A stretch of 64,000 nucleotides of DNA from CAZEAC01 sp964510065 (GCA_964510065.1 CAZEAC010000004.1:1-64000); one strand, 5' to 3'; positions 8,936 through 18,322 are shown, counted from the stretch's first letter. The notes: generated by a model from the sequence alone, not told the origin. Made by a program: numbers and translations.

Positions 8936-9985
8936 ATGAGTGAACGCGATTCTTCAAAAGTTGCCATAGAGAAGCCCGCCGAGGGCAAAGCATATACTAT
9001 TCTTACCGGGGATAGACCAACCGGTCCGCTGCATCTCGGACATTACGTTGGATCGCTTTCAGCCCGAGTAAAATATCAAGAGCTGTACAAACAATATGTG
9101 TTGATCGCCGATATGCAGGCATTGACCGACAATGCAGATAATCCTGCAAAGGTCAGCGAGAATGTGTATGAGGTAATGCTCGATTATCTTGCGGTCGGGA
9201 TTTCGCCAGAACGCTCGACTATATATTTACAGTCGGCAATTCCCGAAACCTCTGAGTTGACCATGTATTATATGAATTTGGTGAGCGTCGGCAGACTGTC
9301 ACGAAATCCGACGGTTAAAAATGAGATTAGTGTGCGTGGTTTTGGTGATGAAGTACCGGCGGGCTTTTGGGCCTATCCCGTAAACCAGGCCGCGGATATT
9401 AGCCAGTTCCGCGCTAATCTTGTGCCGGTGGGGCCTGATCAGATTCCGATTATCGAGCTCACCAACGACATCGTTCGTGCCTTTAACCGAATATATAAGA
9501 GTTCGGCGCTTGTCGAATGCAGTGCGCTCGTGCCGAAAAGTGGTTTACTTCCGGGCACTGATGGCAACACCAAGATGAGTAAGTCTTTGAAAAATGCAAT
9601 TTATCTTAAGGACGGCGCCGATGAGGTTGCAAAGAAGGTAAAGGGAATGTTTACCGATCCGGGGCATCTTCGCGTGGAAGATCCAGGAAAAGTGGAAGGA
9701 AATCCTGTATTCTCCTACCTGGATTATTTTGATCCTGATAAAGCTGCGCTTGAGTCGATGAAAGAGCACTACCGCGCTGGGGGCCTGGCGGATGGCATCG
9801 TGAAAAAGCGATTAATTGAAGTCTTGGAGATATTTCTCGCGCCGATCCGTGCGCGTCGCCAAGATTTTTCTAAAGACCGAGCGCAAGTTATGAATATCTT
9901 AAAGCACGGGTCCGATCGTGCGCGCGCAGCGAGCGCTGAAACTTTAGCAAAAGTTCGAAGCGCTATTGGAATTGTGGAATTGTAG
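8936..9985 (+). CDS. trpS: Tryptophanyl-tRNA synthetase
   Basis: Class I aminoacyl-tRNA synthetase that charges tRNA-Trp, 349 residues. The ATP-binding HIGH-type motif appears as [10 protein letters not shown] (about residues 32-41), and the KMSKS loop as [12 protein letters not shown] near residue 213. Other family features are [15 protein letters not shown] (residues 163-168) and the [11 protein letters not shown] segment after the KMSKS loop. Length and motifs are those of a bacterial TrpRS of the longer type. It starts at ATG 8936, probably after AGAGCTAAGCC, which is a weak site. It is divergent from the receiver-HigA gene, with 130 bases between the starts. An ordinary housekeeping gene. 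Confidence 0.95.
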   Translation: MSERDSSKVAIEKPAEGKAYTILTGDRPTGPLHLGHYVGSLSARVKYQELYKQYVLIADMQALTDNADNPAKVSENVYEVMLDYLAVGISPERSTIYLQSAIPETSELTMYYMNLVSVGRLSRNPTVKNEISVRGFGDEVPAGFWAYPVNQAADISQFRANLVPVGPDQIPIIELTNDIVRAFNRIYKSSALVECSALVPKSGLLPGTDGNTKMSKSLKNAIYLKDGADEVAKKVKGMFTDPGHLRVEDPGKVEGNPVFSYLDYFDPDKAALESMKEHYRAGGLADGIVKKRLIEVLEIFLAPIRARRQDFSKDRAQVMNILKHGSDRARAASAETLAKVRSAIGIVEL

Positions 9986-10595
9986 AAAATCTGTCAGTGG
10001 CAGTCACGACTTGCCGACTTTTTCGCCCAATTACTAAGCAATACGTGCCTTCCCTGTTTCGTGTCGCTTGCGGCGTGAGCATGTTAAAGCGAAATTGGGA
10101 TTATCCAGCCGCGTATTTTTAAACGTGAGGGTAGGGGAGTCTCGCCGATCGGCGGCTCGCTCCTCTCTGACTCCACACAAACCTGACTGCATCATTTGGT
10201 GATAGCTGGCGGACGCTCAATTCGCGTCACTTGCGTTTTTACAACGGCGCATTCGCCAATTCGCTGTAGCTGATCGCATCGATTGCGCTCCTATTATCAG
10301 GGATAAAATTGGATTTGTAGTCATAGCGACTCGTCCTGATTCTGGAACTGGATTCTTCCCGCTCTGTTATCAATTGCTTTATGAATTCGAGCATGCGAGC
10401 GTCCCGAGTGATGCTGGCACTGAACGAAGTATCGGCATTCATCGACGCTATCTCGACGAGTAGAGTGCTACACCGGTGATAGTTAACAAGATAAAAGTGT
10501 TAGTTAGCGCAGTTGACTTGGATGTTCCATGTTTCACAGCCAGGTTCCTCTGCCCCTGGTATCTGAGTGATATTTTGAGGAGGTATTAGAAACGT
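9986..10595. other. Intergenic region with a perfect 12-bp palindrome
   Basis: No well-supported gene. It contains CGCCGATCGGCG (10143-10154), a perfect palindrome set inside a wider GGGGAG/CTCC hairpin, which may be a terminator-like structure. A weak minus-strand ORF at 10239-10442 is listed separately. A good ribosome-binding site (GAGGAGG) lies at the far end, before the gene at 10596. Confidence 0.5.
10239..10442 (-). CDS. Possible small hypothetical protein (67 aa)
   Basis: ATG-started ORF of 67 residues in an otherwise empty region. The composition is protein-like (Ser, Asp, Arg, Ile; one possible helix around residues 12-30), but there is no recognisable ribosome-binding site, domain or signal peptide. 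It may be chance; included for completeness only. Confidence 0.2.
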   Translation of the reverse strand: MNADTSFSASITRDARMLEFIKQLITEREESSSRIRTSRYDYKSNFIPDNRSAIDAISYSELANAPL

Positions 10596-11936
10596 ATGCT
10601 GTTAGTAAATCGAAATGTAGTTAAAAAGCAGTTGCCGCGCTCGCTGTGGTGCTTGGTGAATAGCTGCCTTACCGTGATAACGCTAATGCATTCCGAGGCG
10701 GCGCATTGCGCGCCCAGCATTAGAGTTGAACCGACGGGCACCAATCGTACTACCTACCGTGAGGATGATGTTGCACAAATTTATGAGCGGGCGGACGGAT
10801 ATTTTGGAGGAAGTCATAACGAGAAGTATCGCCAGACAGTTTTTCAACAAGATGTCCCGCTTACTCAGTACACGGTGCCGAAGAAATACTATAGTGAAAC
10901 TCAAAAGACTTGGAGAACGAACGCAACAGGCCCATCGTGCCCAGGTATGAAGCTTCGAAGCTACGATTTTCGTCACGATAAAGAAACGACAGATTGGGAC
11001 AAACGTGAAGATTCCTTCAGTACCTATCTATTCGGCAAGACGACGAAGGCTTTGCGTTGCCCGACGATCTTTGTTCCTGACGCCGGCCCTCCCTACGAGG
11101 TTACGATTACTCCGGCTGACGGTATCCAGCCTGATTCATCACCACCGCAAACTTTCTATGAGTGGATGGTCAATTCATATCAAACTGGTCTAGGCTGCCA
11201 CACCTATCAGGCCCCTGCTCCAGTACTTAGCTTTTCGCCATTCAATCCCGATAAGATTACCGGTCATGTGTGGACGGTGATAAGGGAGAAGAAGATTACT
11301 CCAGTGCGCGCAACTCTCCAGGGTGGGACTGCGACTAGCGTGCTGTATCGGTTCGCTCTTACAAAGACACCAGTAGACCCGGGAACACTACTGCCAACTG
11401 GGGCAGCCCCTCAGATTGTAAACTATTCTGCGCTAATGCGCGATGGCGAGACGAAAATCTTTGCGCCGAATCCGCGGGTAAATGAGTGTTTTACGTTTAC
11501 GGTAGCACTACGAAGTTCGGTTGGCGGGAACGCAGCACTGCGGAGTGCGGACGCTCCCTCCCTACGGCGCGCGAGAGCAAGAGTACGTCGAATTGCTCGC
11601 GCAAAGGGTAGTAACGTTCCTCAGGCACTCCGACAAATGGTCATCGGTGGGGATGCTTCCTCGTTTACTCTTAGTTCAGGTACAGGGACTGGTCTCGAGG
11701 CGACACCGCCGGCTCCAACGCAAGAAGGCTTAGTGTGGATAAATTCACAGGAGAGTCTTGCGATGGAAAAAACCACGGAAACTCTCAATAACTATTCCGT
11801 TGCTACACAGGATGTGCGAAGTGAGATGTGTTCCCTTGTTGGCTCGCCGCCCTCGGAAGACCTATGTGTGCACAGGCTGCTTTACGGCTGGGTTAGTCCG
11901 AATCCGGTGACATCGCCGACACCCCTTCCCAACTAG
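10596..11936 (+). CDS. Exported protein of unknown function
   Basis: 446 residues with an ATG at 10596 and a clear GAGGAGG upstream. The N-terminus is a Sec-type signal peptide: basic start (VVKKQLPRS), hydrophobic core (SLWCLVNSCLTVITLM) and a likely cleavage after SEAAHC-A near residue 39. The mature part has several cysteines spread along its length (for example ATGPSCPGMK, LGCHTYQ, NECFTF, EMCS, EDLCVH), suggesting disulfides in the periplasm or outside the cell. The segment RRARARVRRIARAKG (about residues 325-340) is strongly basic and unusual for a secreted protein. The C-terminus is Pro/Thr rich. No family is recognised. It is followed by a second exported protein on the same strand. 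Confidence 0.65.
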   Translation: MLLVNRNVVKKQLPRSLWCLVNSCLTVITLMHSEAAHCAPSIRVEPTGTNRTTYREDDVAQIYERADGYFGGSHNEKYRQTVFQQDVPLTQYTVPKKYYSETQKTWRTNATGPSCPGMKLRSYDFRHDKETTDWDKREDSFSTYLFGKTTKALRCPTIFVPDAGPPYEVTITPADGIQPDSSPPQTFYEWMVNSYQTGLGCHTYQAPAPVLSFSPFNPDKITGHVWTVIREKKITPVRATLQGGTATSVLYRFALTKTPVDPGTLLPTGAAPQIVNYSALMRDGETKIFAPNPRVNECFTFTVALRSSVGGNAALRSADAPSLRRARARVRRIARAKGSNVPQALRQMVIGGDASSFTLSSGTGTGLEATPPAPTQEGLVWINSQESLAMEKTTETLNNYSVATQDVRSEMCSLVGSPPSEDLCVHRLLYGWVSPNPVTSPTPLPN

Positions 11937-12071
11937 AAGAGGCCAGTACGCATGAGCTCTGCATTCGAAATGCTTGGCTATGAATGCAGAGCTTTATAAA
12001 AATAAATAGCTTATCCGAAGCGTAACCCGCAAAGATACTGTATACTTCTGAGTAAAATATTAGAGGGCACA

Positions 12072-12866
12072 ATGACAAGCTTGCAGCCGATGTTAAGAGC
12101 GCGTGAGTGGGGGAAACTCTCATTGACGTCCCTCAATCTTGGAATGTTTCTGCTTGGGGTGGGGGCGTCTGCAGTAGAAGCTCAGGGAAATACACCTGTA
12201 CAAACCAGTCGCACCTTCTCCAGCTCGCGATCTGCGGTGCCATCTGCAGTACCATCCGGGGTTGGGCAGCCAGCCGGAGTAATGCTTCAGGAGGTATCAC
12301 CGCAGGTAATGTGCAGAATTCTTGAGGATCTGAATCAACAGGTAGCGCAATTTCGCGCCCAACTTAGGCCTTATCTCAAGATGTCGGATCTCGAAGTTGG
12401 GTGGGACCGGAGTTATCGCACCAATGTATTTAGCCACCTTCGCCAGATGGAAGGCTATGCATCAGTTATTGTTGAGGTAGTCTCAAAGCCCGGTCCTGGA
12501 CGAGCACAGGCTCGAAGGGAAATTCTAACCAGATATTTTCCAGCAGCCACCAATGTGTCGCCTATGCAGCTCTATCAGAATAGTGCGTGGGGAGCCGCAG
12601 CGAGCGAATTAACGGATATTGCGCCAATGATCAGGCTGAGCATTGCGAAATTTGCGGAAGCGCGAAGTATTGAAAGGGAGATTCAGCGCGAATCGGGCTG
12701 GCCGAGTGCTGACAAAGAACCACGTCGCTATCCTCGTATTGCACCGGCTTCAGATGCAGATGGAGATGCCGCCTTTCTCCAAGAATTTCTTGCCGAACCG
12801 ATAAGAAAATTTAAGTGGCTGACGGTCCAAAAAGGGAATTCTGACAACGATCGTCCCGGCTTTTAG
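12072..12866 (+). CDS. Exported protein of unknown function
   Basis: 264 residues from ATG 12072, with AGAGGG seven bases upstream. The N-terminus has a basic region (LRAREWGK) and a hydrophobic stretch (LGMFLLGVGASAVEAQG) with a plausible AXA-type cleavage (VEA) near residue 38. The mature protein begins with a Ser/Thr/Pro-rich linker and then becomes helical. One Cys (QVMCRILED) lies near residue 80. No family is recognised. It follows another exported protein on the same strand by 135 bases and could be functionally linked, but no direct evidence shows this. Confidence 0.6.
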   Translation: MTSLQPMLRAREWGKLSLTSLNLGMFLLGVGASAVEAQGNTPVQTSRTFSSSRSAVPSAVPSGVGQPAGVMLQEVSPQVMCRILEDLNQQVAQFRAQLRPYLKMSDLEVGWDRSYRTNVFSHLRQMEGYASVIVEVVSKPGPGRAQARREILTRYFPAATNVSPMQLYQNSAWGAAASELTDIAPMIRLSIAKFAEARSIEREIQRESGWPSADKEPRRYPRIAPASDADGDAAFLQEFLAEPIRKFKWLTVQKGNSDNDRPGF

Positions 12867-12975
12867 CTGGCCTGACCGCAGCTGACTGTTGTCTTGACCT
12901 CTGTGGCTTTTACCGTAGGGCGCGCGCGGGAGAATTGTCTTGATTAGCTCGGATAGTAAGCCATAATAGCGCAGA

Positions 12976-14622
12976 ATGAGCCGTTTTATTCTTGTCATGA
13001 GCGGGCTCGAGAAGCCCGAACTTGTCGCCACAAGCTTTTCCCACCCGCGCCTTGCTACTGAGTTGCACTCGGTCCGTGGGCGGGAGCCGTCAATCCATGA
13101 AGTTTCGGGATCCTTTCAGTGGACCTCTGCCGCGCAGGCCCTCACCGTGCTTATGCTCAAAACTGCCGCGAGCAGGCGTGGGTTGAATGTCGTGCCGGTG
13201 CTACAAGGCTCGGTCGGCTCACTTGCGTCATCGCTTGATTTTGCCCTCACCAAACTTCCGAGCTGGTTACTTGAGATGTTTGGGCGCGATAACCGAGGCT
13301 GTCCGCTGGCCCGCGCAATCTTGCACCGAAGTAACTCGGGACTTAAACATACAGGCCCAGTAGTAATAGGAATAGGAGGGTTCGCACGCAAAGAGCTACA
13401 GGTCGAGGTTCGCGTGGGGACTAGCCTTCTCACTGATAGCGCTCAGATAATAGCGCTTGCAAGTCAGATCGAGTCAGCGTGGCGACCTCATCATATCGCT
13501 CGTGTGCCTTCTAAGAAGCACCAGGCAGCGACGAGCGAGAGAAGGCCGGAAATGCTACCGGCCCGTTTCGTGGAGCGCTTCACTACGAGAGCTTTGGGCG
13601 AAGTGATGTATGCACTTCGTGCGACTAATATTTTTTCGCGAGACGGATTACTTCAAGCGGTGGGGGAAATCGTCGACAATCCAAGTTTTATCAAGATTGC
13701 TGGTAAGCGCCGCGAGCTATTCGCGGCATGCGAAATGGACCGGTTGCGTAGCGGCCATTGCGGCTATTTCTCAGATCTGACCCGACTTGATCGGGCGCTT
13801 CGTACCGACGGTTCAAATATTAGAGTTGCGTTGGGCACTGTGCCTTCGGCATTTAGCGTAATTTTTGAAGACTTGGTGTGCAAAGGCTACTCGATTTGTA
13901 TTGATGCCGACGACAGCGACGCGAGCGATAAAGTTGCGCGGATCGAAAATAACTCATATGCCGTGCCCCCCGATCTGATATCTTTGGGCATTGCTACTGC
14001 CGCTGAAGTGGTCGGACGGCTCGCTCACCGAGGTTACCACCCCATAATGGTGGGCCCCAAGCACAGCGCGCGCTTTATTTCGAAAGTACCTATCGCGGAT
14101 GCTAATAATTTAAAGCTCAACGAAGGTCGCATTCTTTGTCATTATGCGAGTCCGTCATCGGGGACATTTTACCTCGAGGCATTGCATCGCGCGGGCGTAT
14201 TACGTCGGCGCCGAGTAGATATTCAGCATGGTTCTCCCGCCAAAATGTTCGAAGAGCTCCGTCAGGGCGACCCTGAGCTAAGAGTCATAGTGCATTTTCC
14301 CAATCACGACCTTAATGTAATGTTCAATGGCTGCAGCTACCTCGATTCGGCGCACGTGCAGTCAGCCTATTTCCCAGGAGTGCTCTTTGCGCATGAATCA
14401 CTAATAGCGCAGCAAGAAAGGCTTTTCTGTCTAATTGCGGCGTTTCGAAATTCTTGGCTCACGCTTCGTGATGATAGCGAGCGGGTGCAGCAGCTTATTG
14501 CTGGAGTGCTTGCGGGGCCGGGGTATCTCGAGCGGGTGCTCAGTATTTCCGGGATTGCCGACGCTCTCGGCTATTCTGCAAAAATTGCTTGTGCGAACTC
14601 CGTTGTTGATTGCCACACGTAA
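12976..14622 (+). CDS. Large protein of unknown function
   Basis: 548 residues, ATG at 12976 after a weak GCGCAGA. It has no signal peptide or clear transmembrane segment. Mixed alpha/beta composition with short glycine-rich turns (VVIGIGGFARKE near residue 130) that could be a nucleotide-binding or hydrolase-like strand-loop, but no complete motif. A late region contains DIQHGSPAKMFEELRQGDPELRVIVHFPNHD, in which His residues might be functional. I do not recognise a family. It is transcribed after the two exported proteins, with 110 bases between. The length of the open frame and even codon use argue that it is genuine. Confidence 0.55.
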   Translation: MSRFILVMSGLEKPELVATSFSHPRLATELHSVRGREPSIHEVSGSFQWTSAAQALTVLMLKTAASRRGLNVVPVLQGSVGSLASSLDFALTKLPSWLLEMFGRDNRGCPLARAILHRSNSGLKHTGPVVIGIGGFARKELQVEVRVGTSLLTDSAQIIALASQIESAWRPHHIARVPSKKHQAATSERRPEMLPARFVERFTTRALGEVMYALRATNIFSRDGLLQAVGEIVDNPSFIKIAGKRRELFAACEMDRLRSGHCGYFSDLTRLDRALRTDGSNIRVALGTVPSAFSVIFEDLVCKGYSICIDADDSDASDKVARIENNSYAVPPDLISLGIATAAEVVGRLAHRGYHPIMVGPKHSARFISKVPIADANNLKLNEGRILCHYASPSSGTFYLEALHRAGVLRRRRVDIQHGSPAKMFEELRQGDPELRVIVHFPNHDLNVMFNGCSYLDSAHVQSAYFPGVLFAHESLIAQQERLFCLIAAFRNSWLTLRDDSERVQQLIAGVLAGPGYLERVLSISGIADALGYSAKIACANSVVDCHT

Positions 14623-14833
14623 TGAGCTATAGTTGTGCCATGTTCCTTCTTTGACTTTATATCTTACGGGTAGATAGGGTTGCCTCATGGTTTTAGAGGC
14701 GTTCCGTTGATGCGAGTAATGACTACTTTCAATGGAATGTCTCGGATTGCATTCTGGTGAATAAGGTGAACAGCGCTTCCTACGTGGAAGGTTATTTTAC
14801 CCTCACCCCACCTCATGTAATGAGGATAGCAAA

Positions 14834-15028
14834 GTGAAAAAAAAAGACACGGCGGGATCATCTAAGGCGGCCCCGCAGCAAGGATTGTCGCCCGCACCCC
14901 GGCTCGAGGACAACGTGAAGAAAGCACGGGACGGGTGTCCTGCGGCGAGGACGTGCCCGCTGTTTGATACGGAGGACAGCTCATGCGCCCGGTACACTTG
15001 GATGAATTGCAGCCGCCCTCACTGTTGA
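14834..15028 (+). CDS. Possible small cysteine-rich protein (64 aa)
   Basis: GTG-started ORF with GAGGA seven bases upstream, a good site. The N-terminal third is basic and polar (KKKDTAGSSKAAPQQG). The C-terminal part holds five cysteines in about 30 residues (GCPAARTCPLFDTEDSSC and NCSRPHC), a pattern that could bind a metal or form disulfides. There is no signal peptide. No family is recognised. The ribosome-binding site and the Cys pattern favour a real gene, but its short length leaves doubt. Confidence 0.35.
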   Translation: MKKKDTAGSSKAAPQQGLSPAPRLEDNVKKARDGCPAARTCPLFDTEDSSCARYTWMNCSRPHC

Positions 15029-15134
15029 TTGAAGTGCCGGCGGGATATAGCGTCTCAAGAGGTGTGAACTAGGTTTTTTGTCCTGTTCTACTCTCGCGAC
15101 CCTATCGCCCGCCCAAAGATCGAAATATAACGCC

Positions 15135-15184
15135 GCTTTCCGACGGAATTCGACAATTATTACTTTCTAAGCAAGAACGTACGC
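15135..15184. repeat. Relic copy of foldback-element core
   Basis: From CGACGGAATTCGAC to GAACGTACGC, this stretch matches 44310-44353 at 40 of 44 positions, in the same orientation. Only the core is preserved; the long arms of the full element are absent. It lies just past the 3' end of the minus-strand amidase gene. Confidence 0.7.
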
Positions 15185-15193
15185 GTCTGACAG

Positions 15194-16351
15194 CTACTTT
15201 TGGTTGAAAAGCGCGATAATTCGTGAACCTAAAATTTCGACCATCGTCGCAAATTCTTTCTCGTCAGTGAGAATCTTTACGTCGTGGCGATCCTGAAAGT
15301 TGCCCAGCTCCAAAAGAAGGCTAGGGAACTGCGTGCTGTGAATGACATAAAGACTACGTCTTGTTATCCAGGGAGTGTGACGTAAAGGGAATTGCGGGTC
15401 GCTTGAGCAGAGTGTCGCAGCAATCGGCTGAACAAATGGCTGTTGAAAATAGCAGCTAAGCCCCACTGGTGGTTTCCCAAGTCGTCCTCCTGGTGGCCAG
15501 CTATCGGTATGCAGCGAGAGAAGCAGATCCACGTTCGCCGTCTCCGCTTTCTCTACGCGGCTCTCTAAGCTCACAAGCTCATCGGCTTCGCGAGTAAGAA
15601 GGACATCCATTCCTGCGCTTTGTAGTTTCGTCGACAAAAGTTTTGCGGCACGAAGTGTTAAGTCCTTCTCGCAAAGCGCATCACGGCACGCCCCTGTTTC
15701 GCTCTGGCCGTGACCGGGGTCGAGCATAATTTTTGGCTTTGCCGGAAATGATCGGCGAAATGTGAGCACGAGTTCAAGCGGATCGGTCCAGCTGCTGCGG
15801 TAGCCCAGATGTGCTCCCGTTTCGAGCGTTATGACGGTCTCCGAATCTCCAAAACCTTGCCAGCGAATGTTTTTAAGCTGCTTTTCGTTTTCATCGGAAC
15901 GCTGAAAACGTATTCCCGGAACAACCGGCGTGAGATGGATCAGAAGTTCCCCCGCACGTTCTTCGCTCCACGCAAGGGGATGGAAGTTCTCATCTAATGT
16001 TGAGCCTGGCGGAGGATCAAATAGTAGCCTTAACGAATCCGCGTTTGCTTCGATCGCCGTTACTTTCCATGGCGATTTTGGAACCAGCGCTGAAACAACC
16101 GCGGCATCGCTTTCGCGCATAAAATATCTTGTTCCTGGCAGAGCAGGGCAGAGTACCGGAGCAGTTTGATCGGTTGCGCAGATGGGGAATACTGAATTTT
16201 CTTCTACCCGGAAGACGACATTGTCGTTCGTTGAATTATCGTAGAAAAACGCGCGCTTTTTATTGATTGTATAGAGTGCCGGCTCTTTATCATGGCAGCC
16301 GGCGAGAATCGCAAGCAGGAAAATGCTACAGAGAAGCTCTCGTGACCTCAT
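15194..16351 (-). CDS. N-acetylmuramoyl-L-alanine amidase (Amidase_3), lipoprotein
   Basis: 385 residues. Zinc-dependent amidase that cuts the bond between MurNAc and the stem peptide of peptidoglycan. The C-terminal domain shows the Amidase_3 ligands: LDPGHG with the first His (about residue 213), an acidic residue in CEKDL, SLHTD with the second His, and a late Glu in LLLELGNF. The N-terminus is a lipoprotein signal peptide with lipobox LAGC (MRSRELLCSIFLLAILAGC), so the enzyme is probably tethered to a membrane facing the periplasm. About 190 residues of unrecognised, possibly AMIN-like beta-rich sequence lie between. Its ATG directly abuts the aroA stop, so the two genes are co-transcribed and perhaps translationally coupled. 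Confidence 0.88.
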   Translation of the reverse strand: MRSRELLCSIFLLAILAGCHDKEPALYTINKKRAFFYDNSTNDNVVFRVEENSVFPICATDQTAPVLCPALPGTRYFMRESDAAVVSALVPKSPWKVTAIEANADSLRLLFDPPPGSTLDENFHPLAWSEERAGELLIHLTPVVPGIRFQRSDENEKQLKNIRWQGFGDSETVITLETGAHLGYRSSWTDPLELVLTFRRSFPAKPKIMLDPGHGQSETGACRDALCEKDLTLRAAKLLSTKLQSAGMDVLLTREADELVSLESRVEKAETANVDLLLSLHTDSWPPGGRLGKPPVGLSCYFQQPFVQPIAATLCSSDPQFPLRHTPWITRRSLYVIHSTQFPSLLLELGNFQDRHDVKILTDEKEFATMVEILGSRIIALFNQK

Positions 16352-17695
16352 CTACGCTAATGAAACTCCAAAACCAAGATCTTTCAGCTTATCAAAGTAG
16401 CCGGGGCAGGTCTTTGAAACCGTCCCAGGATCAAGAATTGTCACCCCTTCAGCACGCGAGCCAATAAGCGCAAGCGACATTGCCATACGGTGATCGTCGT
16501 ACGAAGAAACCGTGGCAGGACGGGGGCTCCCGGGGTGTATAGTAAGCCCATCTTCGTGTTCGTCGACTTTGATTCCAAGCGCGCTGAGCGCTTCATACAT
16601 GCAGTGTACTCTGTCGGACTCGTGGTGGCGAATGTGCGCGACTCCACTTATTCGAATCGGCGCGTCGGCAAACACAGAAACCGCAGCCAAGGTTAGCGCT
16701 TGGTCTGATAGCTCACGAAGATTGGCTTCAAAGCCGCCCTTCAGAGTACCCATCCCCTTTACCGTAATCGAAGTTTTTGATCGGGCAACTTTTACACCCA
16801 TCTTCTCGAAGAAGTCGACAAGCTGAAGATCCGGCTGCGACGTCGTCGACGCGAGGTTTGAAATAGTCACTTCGCCATTGGTCAAGGCTGCAAGTGAAAG
16901 AAAGTAGCATGAGGTCGAAGCATCTGCCTCAAGCTCGAGTGTTGCGGCACGGTAGCGTGTCGGCTGGATTTCGAAACGGGAGAGATCCGAGTTGTGCTCA
17001 ATCTCTGCGCCGAATTGGCGCATAAGAGCTACCGTAAGATCAACATAGGAGTGTTGAACGATCCCATCGAGCACCTGAACCGTGACCGGGTTTTCGGCGA
17101 GAGGGCTTGCAAGGAGAATTCCACTTAAGAATTGGCTCGAGATCTTTCCTGATACTCTGGTCGTTCCACCGCGAAGCCCTGCGCCTTTTACCTGAAGCGG
17201 GTAGCAGCCTTTTTTGGCAGGATAGCTGATTTGCGCACCAAGGTTTGAAAGCGCGTCGACCAGCTCGCCTATGGGGCGTTCGCTCATTCTGGTGCTTCCT
17301 TCAATAAGCCAGGAGCCGTGATGAGATGCAGCTAAGACTCCGGGGAGGAAGCGGGCGATGGTGCCTGCTGCTCCGACATAAACAGAGCCTTCGGACGTAG
17401 GCCATTTCCCATCGCAGCCCTCAATTTCTGCACTTTCAGCCTCGACATCGACCCTAACTCCAAGCTGGCGCAGCGACTCGCAGCACCAGTAGGAGTCGTC
17501 GCTTCTAAGAATTCCAGACAAGCGAGACTTACCCGACGCTGCGCCAGCAAGGATAAGTGCTCGATTTGTAAGACTTTTACTCCCTGGTACCGTGAGAGTC
17601 GCGCTGACTGGACGCATTGGTGGACTAAGAGTTACCGATTTGATGCCCTGGAGGGCGGCCCATGGACTTCGTGCTCGAATATCAGGAGACGACAT
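16352..17695 (-). CDS. aroA: 3-phosphoshikimate 1-carboxyvinyltransferase (EPSP synthase)
   Basis: Sixth step of the shikimate pathway: transfers enolpyruvyl from PEP to shikimate-3-phosphate. 447 residues. Family motifs: PGSKSLTNRALILA (about residues 37-50), GAAGTIARFLPG (PEP-binding region), a STRMSERPIGELVDAL segment, DASTSCYFLSLAAL, HHESDRVHCMYEAL, and near the end SYDDHRMAMSLAL. All expected charged residues of the active site appear to be present. The N-terminus has about 30 residues before the first beta strand. The downstream amidase gene begins at the next base. No other shikimate genes are nearby. Confidence 0.95.
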   Translation of the reverse strand: MSSPDIRARSPWAALQGIKSVTLSPPMRPVSATLTVPGSKSLTNRALILAGAASGKSRLSGILRSDDSYWCCESLRQLGVRVDVEAESAEIEGCDGKWPTSEGSVYVGAAGTIARFLPGVLAASHHGSWLIEGSTRMSERPIGELVDALSNLGAQISYPAKKGCYPLQVKGAGLRGGTTRVSGKISSQFLSGILLASPLAENPVTVQVLDGIVQHSYVDLTVALMRQFGAEIEHNSDLSRFEIQPTRYRAATLELEADASTSCYFLSLAALTNGEVTISNLASTTSQPDLQLVDFFEKMGVKVARSKTSITVKGMGTLKGGFEANLRELSDQALTLAAVSVFADAPIRISGVAHIRHHESDRVHCMYEALSALGIKVDEHEDGLTIHPGSPRPATVSSYDDHRMAMSLALIGSRAEGVTILDPGTVSKTCPGYFDKLKDLGFGVSLA

Positions 17696-18127
17696 AAAAA
17701 CTCAATTTTTTCAGCAAGCTAGACGCGGATCATAGCTGCTATAGCTGCTTTTAGCAAAGGCTTGGATTGATTTAGAATTGAGCCAACATCTTAAATAATA
17801 GGGTACCGTGGTGGGAAGAGTCTCGGGCTAAATTTAGTAAAAATAATGAAGACGCGGAAAGCGCGGAGATTTTATTCCCATAAGATTGACCAATTTATCC
17901 CTCCATGTTACTTAAAGACCCTCAAATTTGTTGTGGATTTGCTAGCAAAAAAAAGCCTTGACGGCTCCTTTTTTGTTAGAAGATGCAAGGTTTCTTCCCG
18001 GAGAAACAATCATCTCGGTAAATCAATTTTTGATGCTGCCCAGAGCATAAGCCTCCAAACGAGGCATTACGTTCTTCCCCGGGAAATGCAGCAGGATCGC
18101 AGTGTTTTTTTGCAGTGTTTTCTGCAT

Positions 18128-18145
18128 CTTCACCTGACGGTGAAG
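18128..18145 (+). repeat. CTTCACC hairpin, copy 1 (rpsL leader)
   Basis: Perfect 7-bp stem CTTCACC (18128-18134) and GGTGAAG (18139-18145) around a TGAC loop, followed by ATCGCGAGAC. A related imperfect copy is at 18193-18210 and another after rpsG. Confidence 0.6.
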
Positions 18146-18192
18146 ATCGCGAGACCAGGTGAGGTTTGTGTGTCTTCGCTTTGTTTTTGATG

Positions 18193-18210
18193 CTTCACTT
18201 TGCGGTGCAG
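18193..18210 (+). repeat. CTTCAC hairpin, copy 2 (rpsL leader)
   Basis: Imperfect version of copy 1: CTTCACT pairs with GGTGCAG with one mismatch, and a further GGTGCAGATCGCGAGAC occurs ten bases downstream, so the 3' half is duplicated. Confidence 0.5.
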
Positions 18211-18322
18211 ATCGGAACGGTGCAGATCGCGAGACTCGGAGATAAGCGATTTATTTCCTCCGGCGTTGTGATGCGCGTGGATGGAGATTGGTCGCGTGTA
18301 ACTCGAAACTTAGTGGATAGTT

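Larger units (their letters stand above)
14623..15193. other. Intergenic region with a possible Cys-rich small gene and a repeat relic
   Basis: The region separates the unknown gene ending at 14622 from the amidase (minus strand). It contains a small ORF (14834-15028) with a good ribosome-binding site, and at 15141-15184 a sequence matching 40 of 44 bases of the foldback element found at 44248-44474. Otherwise nothing is recognised. Confidence 0.6.
17696..18322. other. Leader region of the str operon with repeated small hairpins
   Basis: No convincing gene; a 114-residue ORF at 17846-18190 has the look of a chance frame. The last 200 bases hold two related hairpins at 18128-18145 and 18193-18210, each linked to the phrase GATCGCGAGAC, and a third version lies after rpsG. 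They may act as a leader or an mRNA-binding site for ribosomal proteins. T-rich and A-rich tracts near 17940-17975 suggest the promoter is upstream of these hairpins, but no clear -35/-10 pair can be fixed. Confidence 0.5.

Noticed and set aside
17846..18190. 114-residue ORF in the rpsL leader
   Set aside because: No ribosome-binding site, atypical residue composition and overlap with the hairpin leader; treated as chance.
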